A DNA stretch of 64,000 bases, from NCBI GenBank assembly GCA_963712995.1, contig CAVQKH010000019.1, positions 9,298 through 73,297 on the forward strand, read 5' to 3'. The notes beneath the pieces are model-generated. The model was given only the letters and a program-made list of their open reading frames with translations, was not told the DNA's origin and searched no databases. The translations under genes and the position numbers were made by a program. This document shows, one piece after another, positions 7,467-15,974 of the stretch. Numbering within the stretch: position 1 is the first letter of the stretch; the number at the start of each line of letters is the position of its first letter. Source of the stretch: GCA-003244245 sp963712995. GTDB lineage: Bacteria; Actinomycetota; Actinomycetes; Mycobacteriales; Pseudonocardiaceae.

Positions 7467-9341
7467 TCAGAGTACGCTCGGGGCGTTGGTTTTGCTGTTC
7501 GCCTCGTCGGATGGCGACGTGCCACCGTTATCGTCAAGGAATCCACCTGACTGGTGGTGCCAGAGTTTGGCGTAGGTGCCCTGTATCTGAAGCAGTTCGT
7601 CGTGGGTGCCCTGCTCGATGACCCGGCCCCGGTCGAGGACGACGAGCTGATCCATGCGCACGACAGTGCTCAGCCGGTGAGCCACCACGAGCGCGGTCCG
7701 GCTGTCCATGAGCTGCCACAGAGCTTGTTGGATGAGGAGCTCGCTTTCCGAGTCCAGCGCGCTGGTCGCCTCGTCGAGCAGCAGGATCGGCGCATCGCGC
7801 AGGATGGCGCGGGCGAGCGCGACCCGCTGGCGCTGGCCGCCGGACAGCTTGATCCCGCGTTCCCCGACCATGGTGTCGAACCCGTCGGGCAGGGCCTCGG
7901 CGAACTCGGTGACGTGTGCCGCTTGAGCGGCACGGCGGATCTCGGCGTCGCTGGCGCCCGGCCTAGCGAACGCGATGTTGTCGCGCAGCGTCCGGTGGAA
8001 CATGGCCGGGTCCTGTGGCACGTAGGCGATCAGACTGCGCAGGTCTGCCTGGCGCAGTCGTGAGATGTCCTGACCGCCGACGAGAATGCGACCTTCGTCG
8101 ACATCCATCAAGCGCAACAGTAGCCGGATGAGGGTGCTCTTCCCGCCGCCGGAGCGGCCGACGAGACCGATCTTGGTGCCGCTGGGGACGGTCAGGTCCA
8201 GGCCGGTGAACAGCGGCGGTGCGCCGGCGTGGGCAAAGCTCACCTGCATGAAGCGGACATCTGCTCTCGTCGGTCGCAGCAGCTCCGGTGCGACCGGATC
8301 GAGCACAGTCGGCGGTGCGAAGAGCAGTTCGGTGAATTGGGCGGCTTCTGTCAGGCAGCTCTCCAGCCGCCGATAGATCTGGTTGAACTCGAACATGATC
8401 CGTGTCGCGTTCGAGTAGTAGGCGAAGGTCACCACTATCGCCTCCACGCCGAGCGCTCCGCCGCCGAGACTGACGGCGAGAAGTAGGCCGAGTGCGTTGG
8501 TGAGCACGGACATCGGCGCGACCACGGTGTCGATGCGGAGGTTGGCGTAGTCCCAGGATCGGATGGCGAGCATTCGCTGTTCGGCGACGCGTGTCTTGTG
8601 CTCGGCGGCCTCGCGATCCTCAGCGGCGAAGGCTCGCACCGTCTCCATGTTCATCAGGCTGTCGGCAACGTGGCCAGACACTCGTGCGATGGCGGCCTCC
8701 CGCTGGTCGACAAGTGCTTGGCGGCGACGGACAAGCGGCGCGATGAATAGTCCCGTGACCACGATGAGGCCGAGAAGAACGACGACGAGTAGCGGGTCGT
8801 AGCGCCAGAGGACCACCGACGCGAACACCAGTGGCACGATGTTGGCGACGACGGAGAACGCGAGCGTGTCGACGAAATCCTCGAACTGCGCGGCGAAGCT
8901 CAGCACGCGTTTGGTCAACGAACCGGCGAAGTTGTCGTGGAAGAAAGCCGCATCCTTGGCAAGCAACTCGTTCATGCCGACCACGCCCAGGTTCTCGATT
9001 CCGCGGCCGTCTGTGCGGTTCAAGCAGTGCACGCCGACGCGCCACAGGACCTCCGCCAGCAGCATGAGGGCGGCGAAGCCGAGCACATAGGGCAGCAGTG
9101 TCGCAACGCTGGTGTCCGCACCGCCGACGAGGCGGCCCGCGAGCTCGGCAACGATCAGCGGAGGCAGGTAGAACAGGCAGATGTTTCCCAGCGCTGGCAA
9201 CAACAGCGCGGGTAGAGCGACCCGTCGGTGGCGTGAAAGCTCCCGGCAGTAGTAGCGCAGTGCCAGCAACACCGCCGTCTTGCGCGTGGGCGAACCGCGG
9301 CGCGACGCCTCCGTGTCACCGCGAGATTCGGGCGCAGCCAT
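7467..9341 (-). CDS. ABC exporter, fused permease and ATPase
   Basis: This 624-residue half-transporter has an N-terminal transmembrane domain of about six helices (for example ALLLPALGNICLFYLPPLIV and the region TLLPYVLGFAALMLLAEVLW) and a C-terminal ATPase domain. The ATPase shows Walker A GRSGGGKST, the signature LSGGQRQRVALARA, Walker B ILLLDEATSALD and the switch histidine in VVAHRLST. This is the type IV (lipid/drug/peptide exporter) architecture, working as a dimer in the cytoplasmic membrane. The start was moved to ATG 9341 because GGAAGGAGAC lies just upstream; the frame is open to 9407. No partner half-transporter is adjacent, so a homodimer is likely. The substrate is unknown. Confidence 0.92.
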   Translation of the reverse strand: MAAPESRGDTEASRRGSPTRKTAVLLALRYYCRELSRHRRVALPALLLPALGNICLFYLPPLIVAELAGRLVGGADTSVATLLPYVLGFAALMLLAEVLWRVGVHCLNRTDGRGIENLGVVGMNELLAKDAAFFHDNFAGSLTKRVLSFAAQFEDFVDTLAFSVVANIVPLVFASVVLWRYDPLLVVVLLGLIVVTGLFIAPLVRRRQALVDQREAAIARVSGHVADSLMNMETVRAFAAEDREAAEHKTRVAEQRMLAIRSWDYANLRIDTVVAPMSVLTNALGLLLAVSLGGGALGVEAIVVTFAYYSNATRIMFEFNQIYRRLESCLTEAAQFTELLFAPPTVLDPVAPELLRPTRADVRFMQVSFAHAGAPPLFTGLDLTVPSGTKIGLVGRSGGGKSTLIRLLLRLMDVDEGRILVGGQDISRLRQADLRSLIAYVPQDPAMFHRTLRDNIAFARPGASDAEIRRAAQAAHVTEFAEALPDGFDTMVGERGIKLSGGQRQRVALARAILRDAPILLLDEATSALDSESELLIQQALWQLMDSRTALVVAHRLSTVVRMDQLVVLDRGRVIEQGTHDELLQIQGTYAKLWHHQSGGFLDDNGGTSPSDEANSKTNAPSVL

Positions 9342-9725
9342 CCGTCTCCTTCCCGAGGATCTCAAAACAGCCCAGCCCGTCGATGCTGCCCCAGGGAACA
9401 CAGTCACAGCGATCGAATATCAAGACCCCGCCGATCGTCTTTTCCCTGCACGACGAGTGAGACGAATCGAGATCATTACAGTGCACACCCCGCGTTGTAG
9501 GGAGCGCACGGGATCGCCGACGGTCCGACGAGCAGCCCCGCGACCTGATCCCCGACGTCTGGACCGGCCTCCATGATCGAGCCCACCAGCCAGACGTCCG
9601 TGATGTGTGCCGGTGCTATCCCATTGGTCGCGTGTGTATCAGGCGGGTCGTGTGGCGTCTCTCACCATCAGAACCCATGCCGGCTTGTCGCCACAGGCCG
9701 CGGTGCTAGCCACAAGGAGCCGCCC
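9342..9725. other. Divergent intergenic region
   Basis: About 380 bp separate the exporter from the ThDP-enzyme operon. No convincing gene or clear promoter hexamers were seen. The region must hold promoters for both divergent units. Confidence 0.4.
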
Positions 9726-9809
9726 ATGTGCCCGGTCCGGCCACGCAGGCGCTCGCCGTCGCCAGGTGCCGCGTGCGTAGTCCGGGTTGTGCTTCAACAG
9801 CGCGTCTGA
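9726..9809 (+). CDS. Possible 27-residue leader peptide
   Basis: An ATG at 9726 is preceded six bases upstream by a strong AAGGAG (9714-9719). It opens a 27-codon frame ending at TGA 9807-9809, only 29 bp before the ThDP-enzyme start. The peptide is Arg/Pro-rich and then Val-rich (six Val residues, including VVRVV near the end). Val-rich leaders attenuate branched-chain amino-acid operons with acetolactate-synthase-like genes, so a regulatory leader is conceivable. No alternative terminator and antiterminator stems were worked out, and coincidence is quite possible. Confidence 0.25.
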   Translation: MCPVRPRRRSPSPGAACVVRVVLQQRV

Positions 9810-9838
9810 CCGCCGCAGTGGACAAGGAGGACGACCCC

Positions 9839-11542
9839 ATGCGGGTTTACGAAGCGATCATCAAAGGACTTGAGGGCATCGGGGTGGAGGCGGCGTTCGG
9901 CGGAGCCGGTGAGAATGCGGCGAGCCTCATGCTCGCACTCAAGCACTCCAAGAAAATTCGGCCGATCATGACGCGACATGAGCAGGCGGCCTCGTTCATG
10001 GCGTGTGGCTACGCGATGTACACCAATCGTCTGGGCGTCTGTTTTGCGACTGCCGGACCTGGCGCGTTCAATCTCTTTTCCGGGCTCGCAGTGGCGATGT
10101 CCGACTCATACCCAGTGCTGGCAATATCGGGATTCGCGGCGCTCGAGTGGCGCGGGAAAGGATCACTCAACGAGACCTCCGGGGTGAACCGGACTCCCGA
10201 TTCACAGGCAATGTTCACCGCGACGACCAAGAAATCATACCTGCTCACCGACATCGCCGACACCTGCGATGTGCTGGAGGAAGCGGTCAACATCGCCTTT
10301 GAGGGCAGACCGGGACCGGTACACATCCACGTGCCGGAGAATCTCACGCACGACACGATCGATAATTACCATGATATCAGGCTCGACGTGAAGCCGGTTC
10401 TTCCGGATCCCGCGCGTGTCGAAGGTATTGTGGCGACGCTCGCTGACGCGATCCAAAAGAATAAATCGATTGTCGCACTGGTTGGTTTTGGAGCCATTCG
10501 AAGCGGCGCTGGTGAAGAAATCAAGCACTTCATTGAACGCTTCCAGATACCGCTGCTCACAACACTGGACGGAAAAGGTATCGTCTCCGAGAACCACCCA
10601 CTTTCCATCGGCGTGTTCGCCGACAGTGGCCACGCCAGCGCATGGAAGGCGTTTCGGGAAGCCAAGGTCGTGGTGGCGATCGGAAACTCGCTCAACCAGC
10701 ACGCAACGTTCAACTACCGCGACGACCTGTTCGCCGGCAAGCTGCTGATCCACATCAATATCTCTGAGACGGAGATCGACAAAGCCTACAAGGCCGATCA
10801 CGCACTTGTCTCCGACGCGCGGCCCGCGGTCGCAGCGATTACGAACGCACTCGCCCGGCGGATCGGCACAGTGCCAAGGAGAAAGGTGGACGGTCGCGAC
10901 TATGAGGCCCGGAGAATCCTCCACCTGCCCGGCTCCATCCATCCGGGCCAGCTCGCGCAGGTGATCGGTAGGATGTTGCCTGAGAATGGTATCGTCCTGG
11001 CCGATGCCGGTGCACATCTGGCCTGGCTCGGGTATTATCTGGAACTCGACGAAGGCCAGAATTTCCGCAAGCCCGGCACCTTCGGGCCGATGGCTGGGCA
11101 CGTCAACGGAGCGCTGGGATTGAAAATTGCGCATCCGCACCGTACCGTCGTGGTCGGCTGTGGCGACGGCTGCTACTCGCTTTCGGGATTCGAGTTGATG
11201 ACCGCAGTCGAGAATGACATCCCGGTGATCTGGGTGATCTTCAACGACAACGAGTTCAAGCTCATCAAACTCTATCAAATCGCGACGTACCACGAAACCG
11301 GACTCGTCGAGTTCCAGAACCCCGACTTCGCCAGTTATGCACGGGCGTGCCGCGCGGATGGCTACCGAGTCGAGACCCTCGACGAATTCAAAGACGCGTT
11401 CGCCGCAGCGCTGGTCTCCGGTAGGCCGACGGTAATCGATGCGAAGATTACGCGTTGGGCGGTTCCGCACTACAGCCCATCACCTGACGGAGCGATCGCG
11501 GACATCGTCGAAAGACTCGAAGAAAGTTTCCGCGATGGCTGA
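9839..11542 (+). CDS. Thiamine diphosphate-dependent enzyme (acetolactate synthase/lyase-like)
   Basis: This 567-residue protein has all three domains of the acetolactate synthase, benzaldehyde lyase and 2-hydroxyacyl-CoA lyase superfamily. The N-terminal PYR domain carries the cofactor-activating glutamate in TRHEQAASF (E48) and TAGPGAFNL. A central domain follows. The C-terminal PP domain has the ThDP/Mg motif starting GDGCYS (about 442) and ending with FNDNE. The start ATG 9839 has AAGGAGG nine bases upstream; the frame is open further 5' but without homology. It is the first gene of an operon with the haem fusion protein (32-bp gap) and the nitroreductase-like gene. A carboligase or 2-hydroxyacyl lyase acting on an aldehyde or keto acid derived from the neighbouring dioxygenase is an inference. 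Valine synthesis is less likely because no regulatory subunit or ilvC is adjacent. Confidence 0.88.
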   Translation: MRVYEAIIKGLEGIGVEAAFGGAGENAASLMLALKHSKKIRPIMTRHEQAASFMACGYAMYTNRLGVCFATAGPGAFNLFSGLAVAMSDSYPVLAISGFAALEWRGKGSLNETSGVNRTPDSQAMFTATTKKSYLLTDIADTCDVLEEAVNIAFEGRPGPVHIHVPENLTHDTIDNYHDIRLDVKPVLPDPARVEGIVATLADAIQKNKSIVALVGFGAIRSGAGEEIKHFIERFQIPLLTTLDGKGIVSENHPLSIGVFADSGHASAWKAFREAKVVVAIGNSLNQHATFNYRDDLFAGKLLIHINISETEIDKAYKADHALVSDARPAVAAITNALARRIGTVPRRKVDGRDYEARRILHLPGSIHPGQLAQVIGRMLPENGIVLADAGAHLAWLGYYLELDEGQNFRKPGTFGPMAGHVNGALGLKIAHPHRTVVVGCGDGCYSLSGFELMTAVENDIPVIWVIFNDNEFKLIKLYQIATYHETGLVEFQNPDFASYARACRADGYRVETLDEFKDAFAAALVSGRPTVIDAKITRWAVPHYSPSPDGAIADIVERLEESFRDG

Positions 11543-11574
11543 TCCCAAGATCTCATGCTTGCGAGGAGGATATA

Positions 11575-14409
11575 ATGACCCCCACCTGGACCGAGAAATT
11601 TGTGGGAGGAGATCCCCAGACGGAGCGAGTCGCGTTCGAGCAGCTGGCGAAAGAGATCATGCTCGTCCAGCTGAAGAACCAGAAACAGGCGAGCAGGCAC
11701 GGAGTTCCCCATGGCGTCGATCGCGCCTTCCACGCCAAGTCCACGCTCGCTGTCGAGAATGCCGAGCTCCGTTTTCTGGACATACCCGCCGAGTTACAGG
11801 TGGAATTTTCCCAACCTGGTGCCGTTTATCCCACTATCGTGCGCTTCTCGAATGCTGCCGGCACCGGGCAGCCCGACTACAAGCCCGATCTGCGAGGCGT
11901 CGCACTCCGAATTAATGTCTCACCGGAACAACAGTACGACTTGCTGATGACCAACTTCCCCGTGTCCCATGCGCGAGACGCGCGCCAGTTCGTGAAATTT
12001 GCGACCGCAACCGCGGGCGGCCGGGTCTCTCAAGTATTCGGGCTGGCCAGGCTCGCATTCGTGTGCGGTCTGTCCGAAACCGTGCGGATGCTGCGAAACA
12101 TCAGCACCGCACGCCGGCACAAGGTGCGCAGCATCGCGACGGAGACCTACTGGAGTCGCGGCGCCATCCGCTGGGGCACCACGCTCGCGGTCCGCTATCT
12201 GCTCCGGCCCGCTCCCGGCACGCTGCCTGGACCTGAACCCTCGGAGCAGGATCCTGAATTCCTCTCGCACGATGCTGCCCGCCGGTTGGCTGACGGGGAC
12301 ATGTGTTTCGAGCTTTGCATCCAGCGGTTCGTAGACGCCCAGTCGACGCCGATTGAGGACACTGCCACTGCTTGGTCGGAGAGCGTGTCACCGCCGGTGC
12401 CGATCGCCGTACTCAGGATCAGTAAGCGGGACATCAACAACGTCGAGGGCACGGATACCCGCGTCATCGATGACATGGCTTTCAATCCATGGAATACCAC
12501 CGACAGCTTCCGGCCGCTCGGCAATCTGAACCGGGCCCGCAAGGCCGCCTATGACGCAAGCGCCGCCCACCGTCGTGGCTTCCGCTGGCGGTCCGACCCA
12601 CCGCTGCGCAACGTCATTATGGGAACCGCTGCGCGCGCGATGTTCTCGGTCCTGAACCGCTATGTCGAGTGGCACCGGCTTCCGGTGCGGCTGAGCGTGC
12701 TCAACCTCGACGCCCTCCGTCAGGTCCTGCGTCGGCAGAACCTCTTCGACACCGAGGTGCACGAGGCGCCACCAGCGGCACGTGCCGTTCCCGCACTACC
12801 CGACGAGACGGTACGCGCGTGCCGGACCTTCGACGGCAGTGGCAACGATCTGTCCGAACCCAAGATGGGTGCAGTGGGCGCCGCTTTCGGACGCAACCTG
12901 AAGCCAGATTACCGTCCAGACTCGTTCAACGAGCCGAACCCGATCGTCGTCAGCCAACAGCTGCTTTACCGTAAAACGTTTCTTCCGGCGCGGTCGCTCA
13001 ATCTACTCGCTGCGGCCTGGATCCAATTCCAGGTGCATGACTGGGTGAATCATGCCCGCCATCCACTGGGCGACAACGATGTCCGGGTACCGCTGCCGCC
13101 GGGCATGGCCGGATGGTCGAACACACCCGGTGGGCCGCCGGAACGAGAAATGCGCATCGCCGGCAACGTCTCGTTGGGTAACGATCGCAACGATGGACTG
13201 CAGCGACTTTTTGCCAACTCCGCATCACACTGGTGGGATGGCTCCGAGGTATACGGTGTCGACAGTGTGGGTGCGCGGAAACTGCGTGAAGGAGCGAAGC
13301 TGCGGCTTTCTTCGGAGGGCTACCTTCCGGTAGATACCAAAGGGTTTGAAATCACCGGATTCAACGAGAGTTGGTGGCTTGGCCTCAGCGGCCTGCACAC
13401 ACTGTTCGCCCGCGAGCACAACTTGATCTGCGATGAACTACGCGCGCATTACCGCGGCTGGAGCGACGATCAAGTCTATCAGACGGCACGATTGATCGTG
13501 TCTGCACTGATCGCCAAGATTCACACGGTGGAGTGGACCCCTGCCATTCTCGCCACCGAGGCGATCGACCTGGGTCTGGGCGCGAACTGGAACGGTCCTC
13601 CCGCCAACGACTGGATGGCGAGGGCCGGGCTCTGGCTGCTCGACGAACACGCCAGCGTAGGTATCCCGAAAACATTGCCCGATCACCACGCCGCGCCTTA
13701 TTCGCTGACTGAGGACTTCGCCACTGTCTATCGCTTGCACCCGCTGCTGCCGGACGACTACTGCTTCTATGACTCTCGCTCCGGTCGATCACTGGGCCAG
13801 CGCAGCTTCCTGGAAATCCAGGGCGACAAGGCCGACGACGAGATGCGCGCACTCGGCCTGGACAACCTGCTGTACTCGTTTGGTATCTCGCACCCGGGTG
13901 CGATCACGCTGCACAATTATCCGCGCTCGCTACAGGCTTTCGAACGCGACGGGGAACTCATCGACCTGTCGGTGGTCGATCTGGTGCGCACCCGGCGGCG
14001 TGGCGTGCCGCGCTACAATGATTTTCGCGCCGGCCTGCACAAACCACGGATCAAGCGCTGGGAAGACCTTTGCGCGGATCAGGAATCAGTAGCGCTGATG
14101 CGCGATCTCTACCGCAACGTCGACGATGTCGACACGATGATCGGGTTGTTCGCCGAAACCCCGCCGGAAGGATTCGGCTTCTCCGACACAGCCTTCCGTA
14201 TCTTCATCCTGATGGCATCACGGCGGCTACAGAGCGACCGCTTCTTGACCGTGGATTTCCGTCCAGAAATCTACTCCCCGTTCGGGATGGACTGGATCGC
14301 GAACAGCAGCATGAAAACCATTATTCTACGCCATTGTCCGGAGCTGGCGGTACTGCTCCCCCGCGACCACAGCGCCTTCGCCCCGTGGCGTCCAGTCACG
14401 ATGCGCTAA
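11575..14409 (+). CDS. Fusion of catalase-related haem domain and cyclooxygenase/alpha-dioxygenase-like haem domain
   Basis: This 944-residue protein carries two haem domains. Residues about 40-340 are catalase-related: distal His in AFHAKS (H53), RFSNAAG (90-96), the distal Asn in LMTNFPV (N127) and a proximal RxxxY motif, RKAAY (322-326). Residues about 410-930 are an animal-type haem peroxidase of the fatty-acid dioxygenase group: distal His in QFQVHDW (H488), proximal His in KIHTVEWT (H650), and YRLHPLLPD, whose Tyr719 aligns with the catalytic tyrosine of cyclooxygenase and alpha-dioxygenase. Known catalase-related allene oxide synthases convert fatty-acid hydroperoxides and can be fused to lipoxygenase. 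Here the hydroperoxide-forming partner would be a haem dioxygenase. The start ATG 11575 follows GAGGAG. No signal peptide or membrane segment is evident, so a cytoplasmic oxylipin-forming enzyme is inferred. Confidence 0.85.
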   Translation: MTPTWTEKFVGGDPQTERVAFEQLAKEIMLVQLKNQKQASRHGVPHGVDRAFHAKSTLAVENAELRFLDIPAELQVEFSQPGAVYPTIVRFSNAAGTGQPDYKPDLRGVALRINVSPEQQYDLLMTNFPVSHARDARQFVKFATATAGGRVSQVFGLARLAFVCGLSETVRMLRNISTARRHKVRSIATETYWSRGAIRWGTTLAVRYLLRPAPGTLPGPEPSEQDPEFLSHDAARRLADGDMCFELCIQRFVDAQSTPIEDTATAWSESVSPPVPIAVLRISKRDINNVEGTDTRVIDDMAFNPWNTTDSFRPLGNLNRARKAAYDASAAHRRGFRWRSDPPLRNVIMGTAARAMFSVLNRYVEWHRLPVRLSVLNLDALRQVLRRQNLFDTEVHEAPPAARAVPALPDETVRACRTFDGSGNDLSEPKMGAVGAAFGRNLKPDYRPDSFNEPNPIVVSQQLLYRKTFLPARSLNLLAAAWIQFQVHDWVNHARHPLGDNDVRVPLPPGMAGWSNTPGGPPEREMRIAGNVSLGNDRNDGLQRLFANSASHWWDGSEVYGVDSVGARKLREGAKLRLSSEGYLPVDTKGFEITGFNESWWLGLSGLHTLFAREHNLICDELRAHYRGWSDDQVYQTARLIVSALIAKIHTVEWTPAILATEAIDLGLGANWNGPPANDWMARAGLWLLDEHASVGIPKTLPDHHAAPYSLTEDFATVYRLHPLLPDDYCFYDSRSGRSLGQRSFLEIQGDKADDEMRALGLDNLLYSFGISHPGAITLHNYPRSLQAFERDGELIDLSVVDLVRTRRRGVPRYNDFRAGLHKPRIKRWEDLCADQESVALMRDLYRNVDDVDTMIGLFAETPPEGFGFSDTAFRIFILMASRRLQSDRFLTVDFRPEIYSPFGMDWIANSSMKTIILRHCPELAVLLPRDHSAFAPWRPVTMR

Positions 14410-14436
14410 CCACAGCTGCGCCAGGAGGGCACAACG

Positions 14437-15828
14437 ATGGACCTACAGACAAGACACACGCACGCGGGGCTGGATGCGTTGTTCAGCCGCCCGCTGCTGG
14501 AGACGATGTGGCGCCGGCGCACGCATCGGGTCAGCCGTGGCAGCTCGGTGACAGCGGGCTCGATGAGCTACGAATCGAGCCAACCCCGCATGCCGCTGTC
14601 GGAGCTGGAGGAAGCGGTCCTGATAGCACTCACCGGGTGCACCGGACTCACCATGCCCGATCGCCCTTTCGCCGATCCACGAAACGGCAAGCCGATCATG
14701 GCAAAGCCCAACCTCAACATGGCAGGTCGGACGGCAGGTAGCCCGGACAATGCTCAGGGTACGCATTTCTTCCTGATAAATGACAGCGGAACATATTTTC
14801 TGCGAAAATTGCCACCGGTGACCAATGGCGCTTCACCGTTCGATCCAGCGGTGCTGATCGCTCGCGCCGATGAGGCGAAGGTGCGCATTCTAGATCACCG
14901 CATCGATGTGCCAGACGGCAAGCGGGATTTTCCCGCCTATCTGGACTCCAACCGCTTCCTGTCGAACCTTCCAGGAACTACTATCCTGTTTCCAGTCGTC
15001 GATCTTTCTCGGCAGTACATCAACGGCATGATGTATCTGCTCACACAACCAGAGGGAGCCCGACCGACGGTCGTCGACGATCGCAATTTCTACCGTATCG
15101 CGGGGGTGAAGCGGTGGGTTGAGAACGGATTTCTCAACAAGAATATCAAGTTGCCCCTCGGTGTGATCTGGGCGATGCGCACACAGATCGAGGCTGATCT
15201 GATCCTGCAGAACCTCATGCTGGTCGCCGACGCGATGGGATTGGGCGCATGGATCCACGCCTCAATCGCACCCTCCGTCCTGCTGGGCGATCCTAAATTC
15301 CGCAAGACGTACGGCGAGATGCTGGGTTTTGACTGGGTTACACCGAAGTGGAAATTGGCCGACGTGCTACGTTGGCAGGTGCCCTTGCCGTTTCCACGCT
15401 TCGCTCAATTAAGGGCGAACGCGGTCGGGCTCCGACACAAAGGTGAACATCTCATCAAGGCGATGTGCCCGCCCAACTACGACAGCATGGCCGAAGCTGT
15501 CGATGCGGTAATTGCAGACAAGTTCGGCCCGAATGGTATCTATACCGATGAGGCGCTGTTCGAGCGCATCTACAAGGGTGAGTTCGGTGCAAAATATCTC
15601 ACCGAGGCCAGCGACTACACGGCAGATGTCATCGCCTGCACACGCGATATCTGTACGTATATCTACGAAACGCATGGACGGTTCCCGGCGCACTCCGAGG
15701 CAATCCACGTGCCTGGCGTATGGCTCCAAGCACATCATGTTGAAGAGGGATACTACAACCGGTTCTTCCGCCATGGCCTGACCGATGCCCACAGAGCCCA
15801 CGATCAGGACTGGCACACAACCAGGTAG
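14437..15828 (+). CDS. Nitroreductase-like protein, third gene of the haem-dioxygenase operon
   Basis: This 463-residue protein is encoded 27 bp downstream of the fusion enzyme behind CAGGAGGG. Near residue 50 it has LSELEEAVLIALTGCTG, and around 250 LQNLMLVADAMGLGAWIHAS. Both resemble the active-site and FMN-facing helices of the nitroreductase fold. The C-terminal 60 residues (IHVPGVWLQAHHVEEGYYNR) form a conserved-looking extra segment. An FMN-dependent reductase acting on the product of the upstream enzymes is a reasonable guess, but the fold assignment rests on short motifs. No transmembrane segment is visible. It ends just before a truncated gene on the opposite strand. Confidence 0.55.
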   Translation: MDLQTRHTHAGLDALFSRPLLETMWRRRTHRVSRGSSVTAGSMSYESSQPRMPLSELEEAVLIALTGCTGLTMPDRPFADPRNGKPIMAKPNLNMAGRTAGSPDNAQGTHFFLINDSGTYFLRKLPPVTNGASPFDPAVLIARADEAKVRILDHRIDVPDGKRDFPAYLDSNRFLSNLPGTTILFPVVDLSRQYINGMMYLLTQPEGARPTVVDDRNFYRIAGVKRWVENGFLNKNIKLPLGVIWAMRTQIEADLILQNLMLVADAMGLGAWIHASIAPSVLLGDPKFRKTYGEMLGFDWVTPKWKLADVLRWQVPLPFPRFAQLRANAVGLRHKGEHLIKAMCPPNYDSMAEAVDAVIADKFGPNGIYTDEALFERIYKGEFGAKYLTEASDYTADVIACTRDICTYIYETHGRFPAHSEAIHVPGVWLQAHHVEEGYYNRFFRHGLTDAHRAHDQDWHTTR

Positions 15829-15974
15829 GGAAGAAGAGACCACTCTCCATCCGCGATGGTGCTCAGCGCCTGGTGCGGCGGCTCCAGGACCAGCACGTCC
15901 AGGCCCGCACGAGCCAGGTAACAAGCAGTGATCAAACCGTTGTGCCCACCACCGACCACAATATGATCAACCAT
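15804..15974 (-). pseudogene. Truncated FAD-dependent oxidoreductase (N-terminus only)
   Basis: ATG at 15974 starts MVDHIVVGGGHNGLITACYL, followed by ARAGLDVLVLE, the complete Rossmann FAD-binding beta-alpha-beta of a phytoene-desaturase-like oxidoreductase. Homology stops at about 15878, and unrelated codons continue to a stop at 15804, overlapping the end of the nitroreductase-like gene on the other strand. The start overlaps the ppk2 stop, so it was once the next gene of the ppk2 operon. More than 400 residues are missing. Confidence 0.7.

Noticed and set aside
10235..11470. 411-codon open frame antisense to the ThDP enzyme
   Set aside because: Mirror frame without domain wording; the sense gene is complete with cofactor motifs.
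9839..11542. Calling the ThDP enzyme acetolactate synthase (ilvB)
   Set aside because: No small subunit or other branched-chain genes are adjacent and the operon partners point elsewhere, so only the superfamily is claimed.
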